Source: Streptomyces noursei (GTDB lineage Bacteria; Actinomycetota; Actinomycetes; Streptomycetales; Streptomycetaceae). From it: DNA of 64,000 nt. The notes beneath the pieces were generated by a model that saw only the letters and a list, made by a program, of their open reading frames with translations, searched no databases and was not told the origin of the DNA. Both the position numbers and the translations under genes were made by a program. Shown here piece by piece: positions 50,127-59,657 of this stretch. Each line of letters opens with the position of its first letter. The stretch's first letter is position 1. The stretch spans positions 496,001 through 560,000 of the forward strand of contig NZ_CP070326.1 in the NCBI RefSeq assembly GCF_016917755.1. Direction: 5' to 3'.

Positions 50127-52613
50127 TCATATCGGCCGCCGTTTCAGGGTGTTGGCCTTCGCCAGGAGTTCGGGGAGGCTCCCGGCGAAGGTCGGCAGCA
50201 GCTGGAGGCAGAGCGCCCAGGCGTCGACGTTCGTGCCCAGGTGCTCCTGGGTGAGCGCCGCGGCCCGGATGCGCAGCGGCGGCCCGATCGCATCGGGCTC
50301 GTCGCCGGGCCGGTCGCCGGCGTACTGCTGGAGGTTGTGCAGGGCGGCACGGGCGGGGGTGGCGTGGGTCAGGATGTCGGCGTGGGTGAGCCGGCCGCCG
50401 TTGAGAGCGGCGCGTATCCAGTCCGCTCCCCACACCGGGAGCGTTTTCAGTCCTGCCAGCAGCAGCGGGCGGGGACAGTCCCGGAGCTCCCACAGCGCGC
50501 TCAGCAGGTCCCGCGGGAGCGTCCCGGCGTCATGCGCCGCGGTGAGGGCCTCCCAGGGGGGCGTCAGGCCCTCGCTGCGGAGCCGCCGCAGCCGCTCATG
50601 GGGCCGGCCGGCCGGCGCGGTGAGATACGCCATCAATGCCGCCGGTGACTCCGCCTCGGCGAGTTGGCGGCGCAGGCTCTCCAGGCCGTCGGGCGTCGTC
50701 AGCAGCTGCTCCGTGCGGCGGCGGAGGGTGTCCGGGAGGTGGTCCATCGCCAGGATCTCGCGGACCGCGTCGGGACCGCTGCGCTCCCACACCGCGACCA
50801 GCAACCGCAGTCGGGAGGCCGGAAGATGGAGCCACCGCAGCCGTCGGAGGAGGCTGCGGGCCACACCGAGATCGCCGGACCCCAGGCCGGCGGTCAACGT
50901 GGTGCGGTCGTAGGTGGCATCCGGGTCGTCCAGGGCCGCGAGCAGTTCCCCGGGGACCGGGCGGCTGCCGCCGGCCCGCAGCCGGCCCGCCAACAGCCGC
51001 TCGCACGCGGCCCGGTCGAGGCGGCCGTGCCGGAACAGCGCGGCGTCCACCGCCGGCTCGTCCAGATCGAGGAGGTACCGCAGTTCCGCGTCGGAGAGGG
51101 CGCACCCGCCGGCCATTGCCACCTGGGCGGACGGGCCGTGGGCGGCCACCACCGCAGCGCGGACCTCGGGCGACGGGTTTCCGAAGGCGAGGAGGTGCTG
51201 CACGGCCCGCGCGTCGAAGAAGGGCACGACCGCCGTCCGGGCCTCCTCGGAGGCGCACGCGAACACCTCCAGGAAGGTGGACCGGGTGTGCTCCGGCGAC
51301 TCGGCGGGGAACTGCGCCGGGACCGGCCGCGGCCAACTGGTGTGCCGCCGGCCGCGGGTGTGCGGGGCGGTGGCGTCCGCGACGAGTTCGACGACGCTGC
51401 CGCGGGCGGTGTTCATGCGGGCGTAGAACGTCAGCCAGTTGACGGGGTCGGTGCCGAGCGCGTCCAGCAGGTCCGTGAGGGCCTTCCGGGTCGGTCCGTG
51501 GTCGAGCGGCAGGTGGGTCAGTACTGTTTCGGCCGGGCCCACTTCGGCCAGCACCCGTTCCACGGGCAGGCGGCCCGCGCGGATGCCGCGTCCAAGGCCG
51601 CGCAGGAGCACCCCGTCGCGTTCCTCGCGGTCGGTCCACAACACGGTGAACGCCTCGAAGGGCAGCTCGGCGGCGTACTCCGCGGTCCCCGTCGGATCCT
51701 CCCGGAAGCTCTCCCACAGCAGGACGTCGGGGCAGCCCTCCCACTGGGTCAGCAGGAGCAGCGGGGTGCTGGCCCGGGGGTCCGTCGTGGGGAGGTTCTC
51801 CCGGCGGAAGGGCAGGCGTTCGTGCTCCTTGCGGATCAGCGCCCAGTCCAGGCCGTCGGGCCTGGCCACGGGGTGTCCGCAGCGCACCCGCGCCAGTGCG
51901 TGGAGGTGCTCCGGGTCGGTCCACTCGCCGGCAGGCCGGTGCCGCCGGAGGTACGCCTCCGGATCGGGTGCGTCGACGGCCGCGCGCAGCAGGTCCGGCA
52001 GTTGTGGCTGCCAGGCGCTCAGGAGGGGGACTTCGTCGTGCATGCGGAGCCACTCGACGAAGGGTGCGGTGGTGCCCCACAGGGTGAGGAGCGTCAGACA
52101 GGCGTCGATGACGACCGGGGGCGGGAGATAGGCGCCCAATGCGGCCAGGCCCTCCACCGAAAGCCCGACGAACCCGCTGGTCAGGACGGCAACCATCAGG
52201 GGCCCCCTGGTCTCGTACAGCTCCTGGAGCAGGCCGTCCTCGGCGTACCAGCGGGGATCGCTGAAGTCGCCGGCCTCCAGAAGGATCCTCAGCAGCCCGG
52301 GGGCTTCGGCCACCGCGCGCACCTTGCTCCCGTCGTCGTCGCGGTACTCCGCCTGCCAGATCGCCTGCCCGACCACCGGATCCCCGGTCTCCGCCGCCGC
52401 GGCGAGCCATTCCACCGGGTCCGCCTCCAGCGCGGCGCGCTGCTGCCCGGCGTCCCCGCCCAGCAGCTCGTCCACCAGCACCGCCGGCATCCCCAGCCGG
52501 TCGGCCAGGACGGCGAGCAGCTGCGGCTTCATCCGGTCGGCGAGTGCGTCGGCGGTGGCCGGGTCGGCGAGGCTCAGCGCGAGGCGAAGCGCGGAGCGGG
52601 AGCTGTCGCTCAC
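50127..52613 (-). CDS. Large hypothetical protein, 828 residues
   Basis: The likely start is GTG 52613 with AAGGGA upstream. The protein is almost wholly alpha-helical and Leu/Ala/Arg-rich, with repeated helical pairs that recall HEAT or leucine-rich-variant repeats (RSLLRRLRWLHLPASRLRLL). It has no signal peptide or membrane helix. I do not recognise a family with known function. It stands alone between the subtilase and a TetR gene. Confidence 0.75.
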   Translation of the reverse strand: MSDSSRSALRLALSLADPATADALADRMKPQLLAVLADRLGMPAVLVDELLGGDAGQQRAALEADPVEWLAAAAETGDPVVGQAIWQAEYRDDDGSKVRAVAEAPGLLRILLEAGDFSDPRWYAEDGLLQELYETRGPLMVAVLTSGFVGLSVEGLAALGAYLPPPVVIDACLTLLTLWGTTAPFVEWLRMHDEVPLLSAWQPQLPDLLRAAVDAPDPEAYLRRHRPAGEWTDPEHLHALARVRCGHPVARPDGLDWALIRKEHERLPFRRENLPTTDPRASTPLLLLTQWEGCPDVLLWESFREDPTGTAEYAAELPFEAFTVLWTDREERDGVLLRGLGRGIRAGRLPVERVLAEVGPAETVLTHLPLDHGPTRKALTDLLDALGTDPVNWLTFYARMNTARGSVVELVADATAPHTRGRRHTSWPRPVPAQFPAESPEHTRSTFLEVFACASEEARTAVVPFFDARAVQHLLAFGNPSPEVRAAVVAAHGPSAQVAMAGGCALSDAELRYLLDLDEPAVDAALFRHGRLDRAACERLLAGRLRAGGSRPVPGELLAALDDPDATYDRTTLTAGLGSGDLGVARSLLRRLRWLHLPASRLRLLVAVWERSGPDAVREILAMDHLPDTLRRRTEQLLTTPDGLESLRRQLAEAESPAALMAYLTAPAGRPHERLRRLRSEGLTPPWEALTAAHDAGTLPRDLLSALWELRDCPRPLLLAGLKTLPVWGADWIRAALNGGRLTHADILTHATPARAALHNLQQYAGDRPGDEPDAIGPPLRIRAAALTQEHLGTNVDAWALCLQLLPTFAGSLPELLAKANTLKRRPI

Positions 52614-52785
52614 GGGTCGGGTCCCTTCACGGCGTTGCGGGTGGCGGAGCGGTGCCGGCGTGCGGGCCTGTGGCGCAGCGGTCCGCACGCACCGGCTCGG
52701 ACGTCTTCGATCGTGACACGCCCCACTGACAACGCCGGCCGCGCCCAACACCGCATCCCGCAGCCGGAGTTCCGGCCCGCGCCGG

Positions 52786-53394
52786 TCAGCCGTCCGTGCG
52801 CGCCTCCCCGGCGTCCGGCTGGCCGGCCAGCAGGCGCTCGACCAGGGCGGTGACCAGGTCCTGCCGCTGGTCCGCCGAGAAGAGGTCGGGCAGGGTCAGG
52901 CTCTCGAAGATCAGCCAGTTGAGGGCCAGGTACAACAGGACCACCATCGTCGCGTCGCCCGGCAGGCCGGAATTCAGGTGGTAGCCGATGTTCTGGTCCA
53001 CGTCCGAGCGGATCCGACGGGTCAGGACCTCGCGCAGCTCGGGGCGGCGGGTGGCCTCCAGGCGCAGCTCCAGCAGGGCCAGGAACCCGGTGGGGAACGC
53101 GGCCACCCGTTCCACGAGATCGTGCATGAGCTCGGTGACCCGGGCGCGGTCGCGCGGCCTCGCCAACCCGGCGGCGATGACCGCCTCGTCGGGCTCCAGT
53201 CGCTCGTAGACGCGCTCACCGGCCTGGGTGAGCATCGCGTCGCGGTTGGCGAAGTAGTTGGAGGCCGTGCCCACCGGCACGCCCGCCTGGACGTCGAGCG
53301 CGCGGAACGTGAGGCCCCGCGCGCCCTCGCGGGCCAGCACCTCGATGGCGGCGTCGAGCAGCGCCGCCCTTCTCTCCGGATTGCGTCGCACCAT
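52786..53394 (-). CDS. TetR-family transcriptional regulator
   Basis: The 202-residue protein from ATG 53394 has the HTH RRAALLDAAIEVLAREGARG and VPVGTASNYFANRDAML. It is divergent from a dihydrofolate-reductase-fold gene across 99 bp with two AGTACTAC motifs, so it probably represses that gene and itself. Confidence 0.9.
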   Translation of the reverse strand: MVRRNPERRAALLDAAIEVLAREGARGLTFRALDVQAGVPVGTASNYFANRDAMLTQAGERVYERLEPDEAVIAAGLARPRDRARVTELMHDLVERVAAFPTGFLALLELRLEATRRPELREVLTRRIRSDVDQNIGYHLNSGLPGDATMVVLLYLALNWLIFESLTLPDLFSADQRQDLVTALVERLLAGQPDAGEARTDG

Positions 53395-53413
53395 GATTGA
53401 CACCACTCCACAT

Positions 53414-53451
53414 GTAGTACTACGGTCCAGCCACTGCAAACAAAGTACTAC
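53414..53451. promoter_or_regulatory. Candidate TetR operator with AGTACTAC repeats
   Basis: GTAGTACTAC (53414-53423) is self-complementary, and AGTACTAC occurs again at 53444-53451. Both lie in the short gap between the divergent TetR and dihydrofolate-reductase-fold genes. Confidence 0.65.
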
Positions 53452-53493
53452 ACTCGAAGTGGTCGAGCATCTCCCAAGGATTTGAGGTTCTGT

Positions 53494-54072
53494 ATGCGCA
53501 AGCTCGCGTACTACGTCGCGGTTTCCATCGACGGCTTCATCGCGGGCCCCGGCGGGGAGTTCGACTTCTACCCGGAGGCGCCGGACATGGTGGAGCACCT
53601 GCGCGCCGAGTTCCCCGAGACCATGCCGACCCACATCCGCCCGCACATCGGGCTGGACGGCGCGCCCAACAAGCGCTTCGACACCGTGCTCATGGGACGG
53701 GGCACCTACCAGCCCGCCCTGGACGCCGGGGTGTCCAGCCCGTACGCACACCTGCGGCAGTACGTCGTCTCCCGCTCCCTCCCCGACATCGCCGATCCGG
53801 CCGTGGAACTGGTTTCCGAGGACCCGATCGACCTGGTGCGCCGACTCAAGGCCGAGGACGGCGACGGCGACATCTGGCTGTGCGGCGGCGGCGTGCTGGC
53901 CGGGCAGCTCCTGCCGGAGATCGACGAGCTGCTGTTCAAGCGCTACCCGGTGGTCGCCGGCGACGGCGTCCCGGCCTTCGCGGGACAGTTCCGGCCCCGC
54001 CCGTTCGCCCCGGTGGAGACGCTCACCTTCAGCCACGGCGGCACCCTCACCACCTACCGTCCCACGGCCTGA
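53494..54072 (+). CDS. Dihydrofolate-reductase-fold (RibD C-terminal-like) protein
   Basis: The 192-residue protein begins KLAYYVAVSIDGFIAGPGGE and has FDTVLMGRGTYQ, a central QYVVSRSL and WLCGGGVLAGQLLPEIDEL. This is the NADPH-binding fold of the RibD C-terminal/YyaP group rather than true dihydrofolate reductase. ATG at 53494 with GAGG upstream is preferred over an earlier in-frame ATG at 53482. It is divergent from its probable TetR repressor. The substrate is unknown. Confidence 0.85.
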   Translation: MRKLAYYVAVSIDGFIAGPGGEFDFYPEAPDMVEHLRAEFPETMPTHIRPHIGLDGAPNKRFDTVLMGRGTYQPALDAGVSSPYAHLRQYVVSRSLPDIADPAVELVSEDPIDLVRRLKAEDGDGDIWLCGGGVLAGQLLPEIDELLFKRYPVVAGDGVPAFAGQFRPRPFAPVETLTFSHGGTLTTYRPTA

Positions 54073-54271
54073 GCACTTATGCGGCGCCGTCGAGGAGTCG
54101 CCGGTCACGGCAAGCCCCGTGCGCTCCACGGAGCCGTCGGAGCTACCGCGGCACCTCGGCTCGGTTCCCATGCCTGGCCGGCGCGAGCCGTACGGGCACG
54201 GCGCGAGGGACGGACGGGGGCTAGCGGGCGAGGACGACGGCAACTCTTCCCCGCCCTCAGAAAGTTGGCCT

Positions 54272-54760
54272 TCAGGCAAGCTGCTTCCGCAGCACCGTGC
54301 ACATCGTCTCGTAGCGGCGCACCGAACCGCCCGGCGCCAGTTCGTCCCAACCATCGGTTCGGCGGTCGTACGCGTCATAGCCCAGTCGCTCGTACAGCGC
54401 CCGCGCCCGGGGATTGCTCTCCTCGACGGCGAGTTCGGCCCACCCGAGCCCGCGGGACCTGATGCGCTGTTCGGCCGCTCCGATCAGGAAACCGCCGATC
54501 CCGCAGGACTGCAGCGCGGGGTGCACCGCCAGCTGCCACAGCGTGCCGGCGCCCTCCCGGACCGAGTAGTCCACTCCTCCGATGGCCACCGGCAGACCCG
54601 ACGGCGGGCAGATCGCCAGGTAGTCCACCGCACCGAGCCGGGCGCGCGCCAACTGCGCCGCCACGGAGTCGAGATGCAGTGCGGACCCCGACCACGTGCA
54701 CGCCGCCAGATCGTCCGGCACCAGGTCGCGCGCCGCGAGCGCCAGCACCACGCCGTCCAC
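54272..54760 (-). CDS. GNAT-family N-acetyltransferase
   Basis: GTG at 54760 is used because a perfect GGAGGTGA lies five bases upstream; the resulting protein has 162 residues. The acetyl-CoA-binding motif reads LAVHPALQSCGIGGFLIGAA, followed by ELAVEESNPRARALYERLGY. The substrate is unknown. Confidence 0.85.
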   Translation of the reverse strand: MDGVVLALAARDLVPDDLAACTWSGSALHLDSVAAQLARARLGAVDYLAICPPSGLPVAIGGVDYSVREGAGTLWQLAVHPALQSCGIGGFLIGAAEQRIRSRGLGWAELAVEESNPRARALYERLGYDAYDRRTDGWDELAPGGSVRRYETMCTVLRKQLA

Positions 54761-54957
54761 AGTCGTCACCTCCGGCCTGTCACTATCGAGGCGGTCCGGG
54801 CCGGGCAGCAAACGGATTTCGCCCGCGTGCGGCCCTGGCGGGCGCCCTGGGCCACCGCGGCCGAAGTGCCGCGGATCGGGGGACGGAGCGACGGAGGTGA
54901 CCGTTGCCTGCCCCGTCGCACCGCCCCACCGCCGGCGACGCCCGGGCGTCGGGTCCG

Positions 54958-55317
54958 TCAGGAATCGGGCGCCGGACTGTTCTCGGTGGTACCGGTACGG
55001 CGTCGGCGCACGGCCGCGGCGAGCAGCGCCCAGAGCGCGCGCAGGGGCCGGAGCGTGCGCAGCAGCCGGACGCGCGGGGGTCGGCCGGCCGGGGAAGGGG
55101 CTGCGGGAGGCGCGATCGCCCGCTCCGGTCTGGCCGGTGGGGGTGTGTGCTGGGCGGGCACGGGAGTGCCCGGATTCGGCCACGTGGGCGGGTTCGGTGG
55201 CGTGGGCGGTTCGTCCTGTGGGGCGGGGGCCGTTGGGCTCGGCTCGGACCGGGGTGCGTTGCGGCTGGCCTCGGCGCGTACGAGCGCGGCGAGAGCGGCG
55301 AAGATGTCGGCGGGCAT
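54958..55317 (-). CDS. Hypothetical protein with proline-rich linker, 119 residues
   Basis: ATG at 55317 follows CAGGAG. The N-terminus is a short helix (MPADIFAALAALVRAEA), then about 60 residues rich in Pro, Thr and Ala, then a basic hydrophobic helix (LRPLRALWALLAAAVRRRR) that could lie on the membrane. No known domain. It is a plausible gene, but the composition makes it uncertain. Confidence 0.5.
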   Translation of the reverse strand: MPADIFAALAALVRAEASRNAPRSEPSPTAPAPQDEPPTPPNPPTWPNPGTPVPAQHTPPPARPERAIAPPAAPSPAGRPPRVRLLRTLRPLRALWALLAAAVRRRRTGTTENSPAPDS

Positions 55318-55428
55318 GCCGGGACTCCTGCGGTGCGGATGATCGTGGACGCTGATGCGGCAGGCCGCGACGGCCCCGGGTGCCCTCATAAGGAAGAGGG
55401 CGGGGTGTGGGTACGCGACCGGGCCCGC

Positions 55429-55905
55429 TCAGCAGCGCAGAACGGTCACCCGCGAGGGCAGGCCGGTGCCGGCGGCCGGGAGGACGGCCCAGGAGGCGGC
55501 GCGTCCGGGCGCGGTCAGGGGATCCTCGGCAGGGGATTCCCGCAGGGCCTTGCCGTTCGGCCCGGTCGGGACGTGCGGGCGCAGATGGCAGGCGGTCGCG
55601 TGGCACAGCCGCCGGAAGCCATTGCCCGGATGGTGGTGCACGCCGTCCCCCGACGTCGTCAGCACATGTTCCGTGGTGTCGCAGGGCCGGTCCACGGAGT
55701 TGCTGCGGGCGGGGGCGCCACTGGTGTCGGCAGGGGCGTCGGCGGGGGCGTCGGCGCGGGCGGCGCACCGGCCGGCCCGAGGTGCCTGCGCATCGGAGTA
55801 GCCCGTGGTCAACGCCGTGAACAACAAGGCCAGCAACGCCAGGCAGAACAGCATGCGTCGGCCGCCGGTCGCCGCGGAGCGGCCGGTGCCGACGGTCTTA
55901 CGCAT
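55429..55905 (-). CDS. Small exported or membrane-anchored protein, DUF6153-like
   Basis: ATG at 55905 (GGGAGA upstream) gives 158 residues. The N-terminal basic stretch and hydrophobic helix (MLFCLALLALLFTALTTGYS) are followed by a low-complexity part with Ala-Asp-Ala-Pro repeats and several His and Cys residues. It is similar in layout to the protein at 28795. The function is unknown. Confidence 0.55.
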   Translation of the reverse strand: MRKTVGTGRSAATGGRRMLFCLALLALLFTALTTGYSDAQAPRAGRCAARADAPADAPADTSGAPARSNSVDRPCDTTEHVLTTSGDGVHHHPGNGFRRLCHATACHLRPHVPTGPNGKALRESPAEDPLTAPGRAASWAVLPAAGTGLPSRVTVLRC

Positions 55906-56096
55906 GCGGGTCTCCCAACGCTCTTCCAGGAGAAAATTCCCTGGGAGCGACCGGGACATTCGGGAGACACGGGAAAGAGTCGGTTATTCCACTCGTTCCG
56001 GCTATGGGTCGTATGTGTGACCCACTTCAAGTGAGGGCCACTCACGGGCCGCACCGGCTGGACGACCCGAGCCGGCCGGTGCGGAAACGGTCTTCG

Positions 56097-57047
56097 TCAG
56101 TCGGTCTCGCGGGCGCGCGCGTAGTAGTGGGAGAACCGCTCCAGCGGTTCGCCCTCCGCATTCCACGGCCAGGGCGCCGCCACACCGCCGGTGGCGCGCA
56201 GTACGCTCGCGGCCTCGCCGGGGCGGGTGGCCTTGATCAGCGCGTAAGCCAGCAGGTTCAGGTCGGCGAGCGCCTGCGCATGGCGGAGGAAGCCCTGGCC
56301 CGGCCAGTAGTGCGCGGCATGGTCGAGCACCGTGACGGCGTCGTGCCGACGCCAGAACTCGCCCGCACCGAGGGCCACCATCCCTCCGGGACCGATGTCC
56401 CGCTGGTGGCTGCGGACGAGGGCGGCGAGTTCCAGGCCCGCCGAGGGGGCGTTCGGGGGCATCGCGGAGCGGACACTGTCGAGCAGTTCCAGCACCTGGC
56501 CGCTGGAGCCGCACTCGTCCGGCGAGAGGTAGCCCAGTGCCTGGAGATGGGCCTCGCGGTTCCACGGATCGCGGGCCTTGATCTCGCGCCAGATCCCCGA
56601 CAGTTCGGAGGACGGGCGCCGCTGCAGGCGGAGCGTGGCCAGGTGCAGGGTCCAGGGCGTCGGGTCGGCGGGCACCAGCTCGGCCGCCAGGCGGCAGGTC
56701 GCCCGGGTGGCGTCGAGGTCGATGGACGAACCCTCCTGCCCGGCCTGCAACAGGTCCGACCAGGCGTGCAGCAGCAAGGCATCCGGATTGCGGGGGTTGT
56801 GCTCCCGCCAGATGCTGGGCAGCGCCCGTCCCGCGGATCCGGCGAGCACGCGCAGGCGGTGTGCCTTGCGGTCCCAGTCATCACCTACCTCGCCGAGCAC
56901 ATCCTTCAACAGGGCCATGACAGCCGTATCGAGCGAACCGCGGTCCCAACAGGTCTCGACGCGGCGCCGGACTTGGCCCAGGGCGGCATCGTCGAGTTCG
57001 GGGAGCATGCGGGGACGGCTGCCTTTGCGGCGTCTGAAGACGGGCAT
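56097..57047 (-). CDS. Hypothetical helical-repeat protein, 316 residues
   Basis: ATG at 57047 has GGAAGG ten bases upstream. The protein is cytoplasmic and helical, with TPR-like alternation (DALLLHAWSDLLQAG, RDPWNREAHLQALGYL, GFLRHAQALADLNLLAYALI). It resembles actinomycete hypothetical proteins of unknown role. It stands alone between an exported protein and the DUF2264 gene. Confidence 0.7.
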   Translation of the reverse strand: MPVFRRRKGSRPRMLPELDDAALGQVRRRVETCWDRGSLDTAVMALLKDVLGEVGDDWDRKAHRLRVLAGSAGRALPSIWREHNPRNPDALLLHAWSDLLQAGQEGSSIDLDATRATCRLAAELVPADPTPWTLHLATLRLQRRPSSELSGIWREIKARDPWNREAHLQALGYLSPDECGSSGQVLELLDSVRSAMPPNAPSAGLELAALVRSHQRDIGPGGMVALGAGEFWRRHDAVTVLDHAAHYWPGQGFLRHAQALADLNLLAYALIKATRPGEAASVLRATGGVAAPWPWNAEGEPLERFSHYYARARETD

Positions 57048-57285
57048 ACCGCGATGGCCTTCCGGATGAGGTGCGGATGGGACGGAGTTCCGGCATCGTA
57101 CGGGCGACGGCCGGGCGCGCAATCCGCCGCCCGAACTCCGAGACGCACCCGATACCCAGGCGCATCCAATCCGATTCCAGAACATCCTCGTCCAGAACCT
57201 TCACCCACTGAGCACATACTTTCAACCGGTTCGCAAAAGGCCGGTCATGGATTCCCCTCTTCTATGCATGTTGCGGCAGCCGTGC

Positions 57286-59484
57286 TCAGCCGGGAACGAC
57301 CACCGGTTCCTCCTCCGGGGACAGTCGGGCGTACCGCACCGATCCGGTCAGCGGCACCCCGCCCACCACGGGCGACCACGCCGGATCCGCGCCGAGCGCC
57401 ACCAGCACCCAGGTGCCGTCGGGAAAGTCGGCGGTGACCGTCGTCCCGTCGACGGCGCATCCTACGGCCGGCGGTGCGGGGTCCGCGCCCCGCCCGGTGA
57501 GGCCGACCAGGGCGACGTGCACGGTCCGGCTCGTGGTGCGCCGGCCGGTGGCGTAGGGAACGGCCGTGTGGCGACCGAAGGCACTGGTGCCCTCCGCGGT
57601 CGCCACGGCGACGTCGGTGTGACCGGCGAGGGAGACGAATGTGCTGGTCAGGCCGCCGTCGGTGGCTGCCTCGGCGCGCTGGCCGACGGTCCTGACGTGC
57701 GGCGGCCGCTCCCCCGCGACCTGCCAACCGCTGTCGTGCAGCGGCAGGTGCGCGGGCGCGTCGACCAGATGGACCCGCAGTTCGTACGCTCCCCAGACCA
57801 CGCTCGCGGTCTCGATCCGGGCCTCCTCGGCCGCTGCGTCGTCGGGCCAGGCAGGTTGGTGGCGGGCAGGATGGTGCCGGGCCGACGGATGCCAGGCAGG
57901 CCGGTGCCAGGCGGGTTGGTGCCAGGCGGGTTGGTGCCAGGACGCGGCGTAGCGGTCGTGGAGGCGCAGGCGGTGGATGCGGGTGCGACGCGACAGCCCG
58001 AACGCGGGGTGGCACAGCGCGACGTGATTGTCGGCCAGCAGGCGGCAGGGCAGGTCGTCCGGGACGAGGCACGGACCGGTCGCCGTGGAGTAGGCGAACC
58101 GCGAGTAGAGCGGATCCCCGGCCGTACGCACCGCCGCGTAGTGCCCGCCCGTGCGGCCGCCAGGTCCCGGTTCGCCGCTGCCGTGGTCGCCCGTCGCGTA
58201 GTTGTCGCTGCCGTGGTTGACGAGTCGGACGATGCCGTCCGCACGGGTCGCCGAGAGCACGAAGCCGGGGACGGGCAGGGCCACGACCCGGTCGCCCCGT
58301 TCGACGGGGAGCGGCTCCTCCGGCCGTGTCCAGCAGGGGTGGTCGGCCGGCAGCAGCAGGCCGAGGAAGGCTTTGGACAGCCAGTACGGGGACGCCGGGC
58401 CGGAATAGCCCTGCACCAGCGGCGGATACGGCCCGTACCAGCCGAGGGTGGCGATCCCGTGCCGGTCGCGGAATCCGCGGTCGGTGAAGTGCCGCAGCGC
58501 CCCGCTGGCCAGCCGCCGGGTCTGGCCCGGGCCGAGCGGAGTCGCGTCGACCAGCGCGCCCAGCCACGGGGCGGTGACCGCCGCGAACCGGTAGATCAGC
58601 GAACGGCCCTGGTGCACGGGCGCGCCGTCGGCCCCGAAGAACAGCGCATAGTCCGTCAGAAACCGCCGCAGCCGCGCCCTGAACACCGCCAGGCGGTCCC
58701 GACGCGTCCGGCCCGCTCCGCCCGCTCGATCGATCCCGTCCGCCTCACCGGCCACGCGCCCGCCGGCCATCAGGGCCCACAGAATGGGGTAGGTGTGCAG
58801 GGCCCAGCCGTTGTAGTGGTCGAAGTTGTCCGCGGTACGGGCGTCGCCGCCGTCGCGGTACCAGCCGTCGCCCACGTAGAAGTCCTCGGTGCGTGCCAGG
58901 TCGGCTTCCATCTCGACGCGGTCGTGGGCACCGCCGACGCCGGACAGGAACTCACCGACGATCACCCGGAACATGTGCCAGTTGTTGTCGGGGATCCGCA
59001 GTCCCCAGGCACCCTGCAACCACTCCACGACCTGTTCCTGCACCGCGCCCGGCATGTGGTCCCACAACCACGGCCGCGTCAGGTGCAGACCGAGCGCCAG
59101 GGAGCACGCCTCGACGAGCGTCTGCCGGCACTCCTGGCCGAGGACCTGCCATGCCTCGGGGTGTCCCGGGTCGGTGCCGGCGCCGATACCCTCGGCGTAG
59201 GACTGGAGCAGCCCGGCGGGCGCGCGCCCGTCGCAGCCCGCGGTACGGAAGGCCAGCAGCAGGAACGTGCGGGCGAAGCCTTCGAGTTGGTCGGAGTCGG
59301 CGCCCGACGACGAGGGCCTGCCGGGCAGCACGATGCGCGCACCGGAAGGGGAGGCGAACCGATGCACGTCCGCCAGCAGATGGTCGGCGAGGGCCAGCCA
59401 GTGGTCGCGGCCGTATCCCGTGAGGGGCGACAGCGTGCGGTCCTCGGGCGGCAGCGGCGGTCCCGTCCGGCTCGTGCGCGACAT
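57286..59484 (-). CDS. DUF2264 domain protein
   Basis: The 732-residue protein starts at ATG 59484, four bases after AAGGAG. The first 400 residues form the helical DUF2264 domain: DNNWHMFRVIVGEFL, DGWYRDGGDARTADNFDHYN and FGADGAPVHQGRSLIYRF. This looks like an alpha/alpha-toroid related to glycan-active enzymes. The C-terminal part is beta-rich and is interrupted by six Trp/Arg-His pentapeptides (residues 516-545). No signal peptide is present. It is divergent from a sugar-type Gfo/Idh/MocA oxidoreductase, so a cytoplasmic role in carbohydrate breakdown is inferred. Confidence 0.82.
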   Translation of the reverse strand: MSRTSRTGPPLPPEDRTLSPLTGYGRDHWLALADHLLADVHRFASPSGARIVLPGRPSSSGADSDQLEGFARTFLLLAFRTAGCDGRAPAGLLQSYAEGIGAGTDPGHPEAWQVLGQECRQTLVEACSLALGLHLTRPWLWDHMPGAVQEQVVEWLQGAWGLRIPDNNWHMFRVIVGEFLSGVGGAHDRVEMEADLARTEDFYVGDGWYRDGGDARTADNFDHYNGWALHTYPILWALMAGGRVAGEADGIDRAGGAGRTRRDRLAVFRARLRRFLTDYALFFGADGAPVHQGRSLIYRFAAVTAPWLGALVDATPLGPGQTRRLASGALRHFTDRGFRDRHGIATLGWYGPYPPLVQGYSGPASPYWLSKAFLGLLLPADHPCWTRPEEPLPVERGDRVVALPVPGFVLSATRADGIVRLVNHGSDNYATGDHGSGEPGPGGRTGGHYAAVRTAGDPLYSRFAYSTATGPCLVPDDLPCRLLADNHVALCHPAFGLSRRTRIHRLRLHDRYAASWHQPAWHQPAWHRPAWHPSARHHPARHQPAWPDDAAAEEARIETASVVWGAYELRVHLVDAPAHLPLHDSGWQVAGERPPHVRTVGQRAEAATDGGLTSTFVSLAGHTDVAVATAEGTSAFGRHTAVPYATGRRTTSRTVHVALVGLTGRGADPAPPAVGCAVDGTTVTADFPDGTWVLVALGADPAWSPVVGGVPLTGSVRYARLSPEEEPVVVPG
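57850..57939 (-). repeat. Six 15-bp tandem repeats inside the DUF2264 gene
   Basis: Units close to GCCAGGCGGGTTGGT (plus strand) encode WHQPA, WHQPA, WHRPA, WHPSA, RHHPA and RHQPA on the minus strand. Two neighbouring units are identical at DNA level, pointing to recent slippage. Confidence 0.85.
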
Positions 59485-59657
59485 GCGACTCCTTGAGATG
59501 GTGAGCTCGGGTGTGCCCCGCGCCAGCATGACCGGCGCCCCGCGACGGTCACAAGCATGCGAAACGGACGGGGCACAGGGGTCCTTCAACCGCCTCCCCC
59601 TCGCCACCTCCCCTACTGCCCACAGCCCACTGCCCACAGCCACCGACGGAAAGGCTG

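Noticed and set aside
54119..55342. 407-codon plus-strand frame over the GNAT and hypothetical genes
   Set aside because: No domain, Arg/Gly-rich, and antisense to a GNAT gene with an excellent ribosome-binding site.
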